NCBI GenBank assembly: GCA_049999725.1
Contig: JBNGIS010035041.1
Span: 1-30,899 of the forward strand
Reading direction: 5' to 3'
DNA length: 30,899 nt
Source: Haplomitrium mnioides
Lineage: Eukaryota; Marchantiophyta; Haplomitriopsida; Calobryales
A program made the position numbers and the translations under genes. Under the pieces are notes generated by a model. It was not told where the DNA came from. It worked only from the letters and a program-made list of their open reading frames with translations, and made no database searches. Shown one piece after another: positions 30,231 through 30,899 of this stretch. Position 1 is the stretch's first letter; the number at the start of each line of letters is the position of its first letter.

Positions 30231-30899
30231 GTTAAGTCAGAAGATAGGCAATTGAGGAAGCTTCTAGAAGAGCTTTATTGGAGCACAAGGAGGAGCACAT
30301 TCATCAATGAGCAGCAAAATGGAGTCTTCTTGCTATAGGAAAGTGCTATTCTATCATTTGTCGGAGCATGACATAGAAAGTAATTGAGGACAATGGAGGC
30401 GAGTAAAGTTGTGTTGAAATTATTAGAAGCATGCAACATCAAGGATCCAAAGGTAATTGTTGGAGCAGATTTGTTTTCAATTCTCATGTTGAGTTCATTG
30501 GAGGATCGAGAAGAGCTTGCTAGAGGTTGAAAATATTTTGAATTGTATGGATCTATAAGGGAGGATAGGGTTGCTGCAATTGGTAAGAAAACCCTTAAAT
30601 TGGAGAACATTAAGGCGATATGAGAGGCGGCGGAAAGATTCGTGGTTCAAGGGAGTAGTGGCTTGGTGTGGAAGTCGGGAAGTTAGCGGCAGTGGAGAAA
30701 GAGCTAGTGAGGCAATATGACAAGCAGGATACGTTGCCCCATCAGTGGACTGCCATTTTGTCTAAAGAAATTCAGGCACCGGTAGAAGTTGTATGGCCTA
30801 TTGTTCGCCGATTTTATTAGCCTCAATCATACAAGCATTTTTGCAAAGCTATTCCATGCTATTAGGTGATGGCATTGTGGGGAGTGTGAGGGAAGTGCG
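30231..30899 (+). mobile_element. Start of the 6.9-kb insertion, second copy (cut by window end)
   Basis: Repeat of 11,553-12,221. It contains the unidentified fragment (ATG 30,393) and most of the PYL-like fragment, and stops at the last base of the window. Confidence 0.8.
30689..30899 (+). pseudogene. PYL abscisic-acid receptor fragment, second copy (edge-truncated)
   Basis: Repeat of 12,011-12,221 with the same TAG (30,818-30,820) and frameshift. It ends within the VGSVREVR motif at the window edge. Confidence 0.8.

Larger units (their letters stand above)
18679..30899. repeat. Second, partial copy of the 18,678-bp unit (12,221 bp)
   Basis: This copies bases 1-12,221 in the same orientation. 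It stops inside the PYL-like fragment because the window ends. No substitution or indel was noticed in the stretches compared by eye, and all translated segments have the same lengths. So perfect a match over 12 kb of neutral, decaying repeat means that the copies separated very recently or are the same physical DNA read twice. Confidence 0.95.

Noticed and set aside
1-30899. Active virus-like or autonomous retrotransposon
   Set aside because: All gag and pol domains carry stops or frameshifts, integrase lacks its catalytic core residues, and RT is split by an insertion.

Overview
The window is nuclear DNA of a seed plant, built almost entirely of nested retrotransposon sequence plus decayed pieces of host genes. 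There is no bacterial gene organisation and no intact long ORF. The element proteins are plant Ty3/Gypsy-type gag and pol, read on the minus strand. The host fragments are plant-specific families: a PYR/PYL/RCAR abscisic-acid receptor, the N-terminus of the histone H2B ubiquitin ligase BRE1/HUB, and the plastid nucleoid protein pTAC16. The 3-4 kb LTRs suggest a lineage with a large genome, but the species cannot be told from the sequence.

The dominant large-scale structure is a period of 18,678 bp. Bases 18,679-30,899 repeat bases 1-12,221, apparently without a difference. Read as a circle or tandem array, the minus strand gives a continuous retroelement: leader (6831-6585), gag N-half (6584-5826), gag C-half with zinc knuckles (2121-1264), protease (1263-546), linker and start of reverse transcriptase (545-1, continuing 18,678-18,439), rest of reverse transcriptase (11,552-11,020), RNase H (to 10,440), integrase truncated at 9830, and then a single LTR (LTR-B, 9829-6832) that leads back to gag. 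One LTR plus one internal region is the product expected from LTR-LTR recombination, as an extrachromosomal circle or a tandem duplication. It would also arise if a circular contig were written out past its start.

Three insertions interrupt this body. LTR-A (2127-5825, 3.7 kb) is a solo LTR in gag, flanked by CCTTA/CCTTC; removing it restores the gag frame. A 6,886-bp insertion (11,553-18,438) sits between two GTAGT copies inside the conserved CQDYRK motif of reverse transcriptase. Within it, LTR-C (13,418-16,694) is another solo LTR, flanked by TAACC/TGACC, in the middle of the pTAC16 fragment. Without LTR-C the 6.9-kb insertion is about 3.6 kb of plus-strand host-gene fragments in the order unknown, PYL, unknown, HUB/BRE1 fused to pTAC16, unknown. 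It looks like a multi-gene capture element whose class is not evident from its ends.

Everything coding is decayed by frameshifts and stops, many of them C-to-T changes (CGA to TGA, CAG to TAG, CpG to TpG/CpA), as expected for a methylated, silenced plant repeat. All three LTRs share a minisatellite of about 48-50 bp; LTR-B also has a 79-bp minisatellite carrying CCACGTCA (bZIP-type) motifs. No tRNA, rRNA, CRISPR or functional gene was found.
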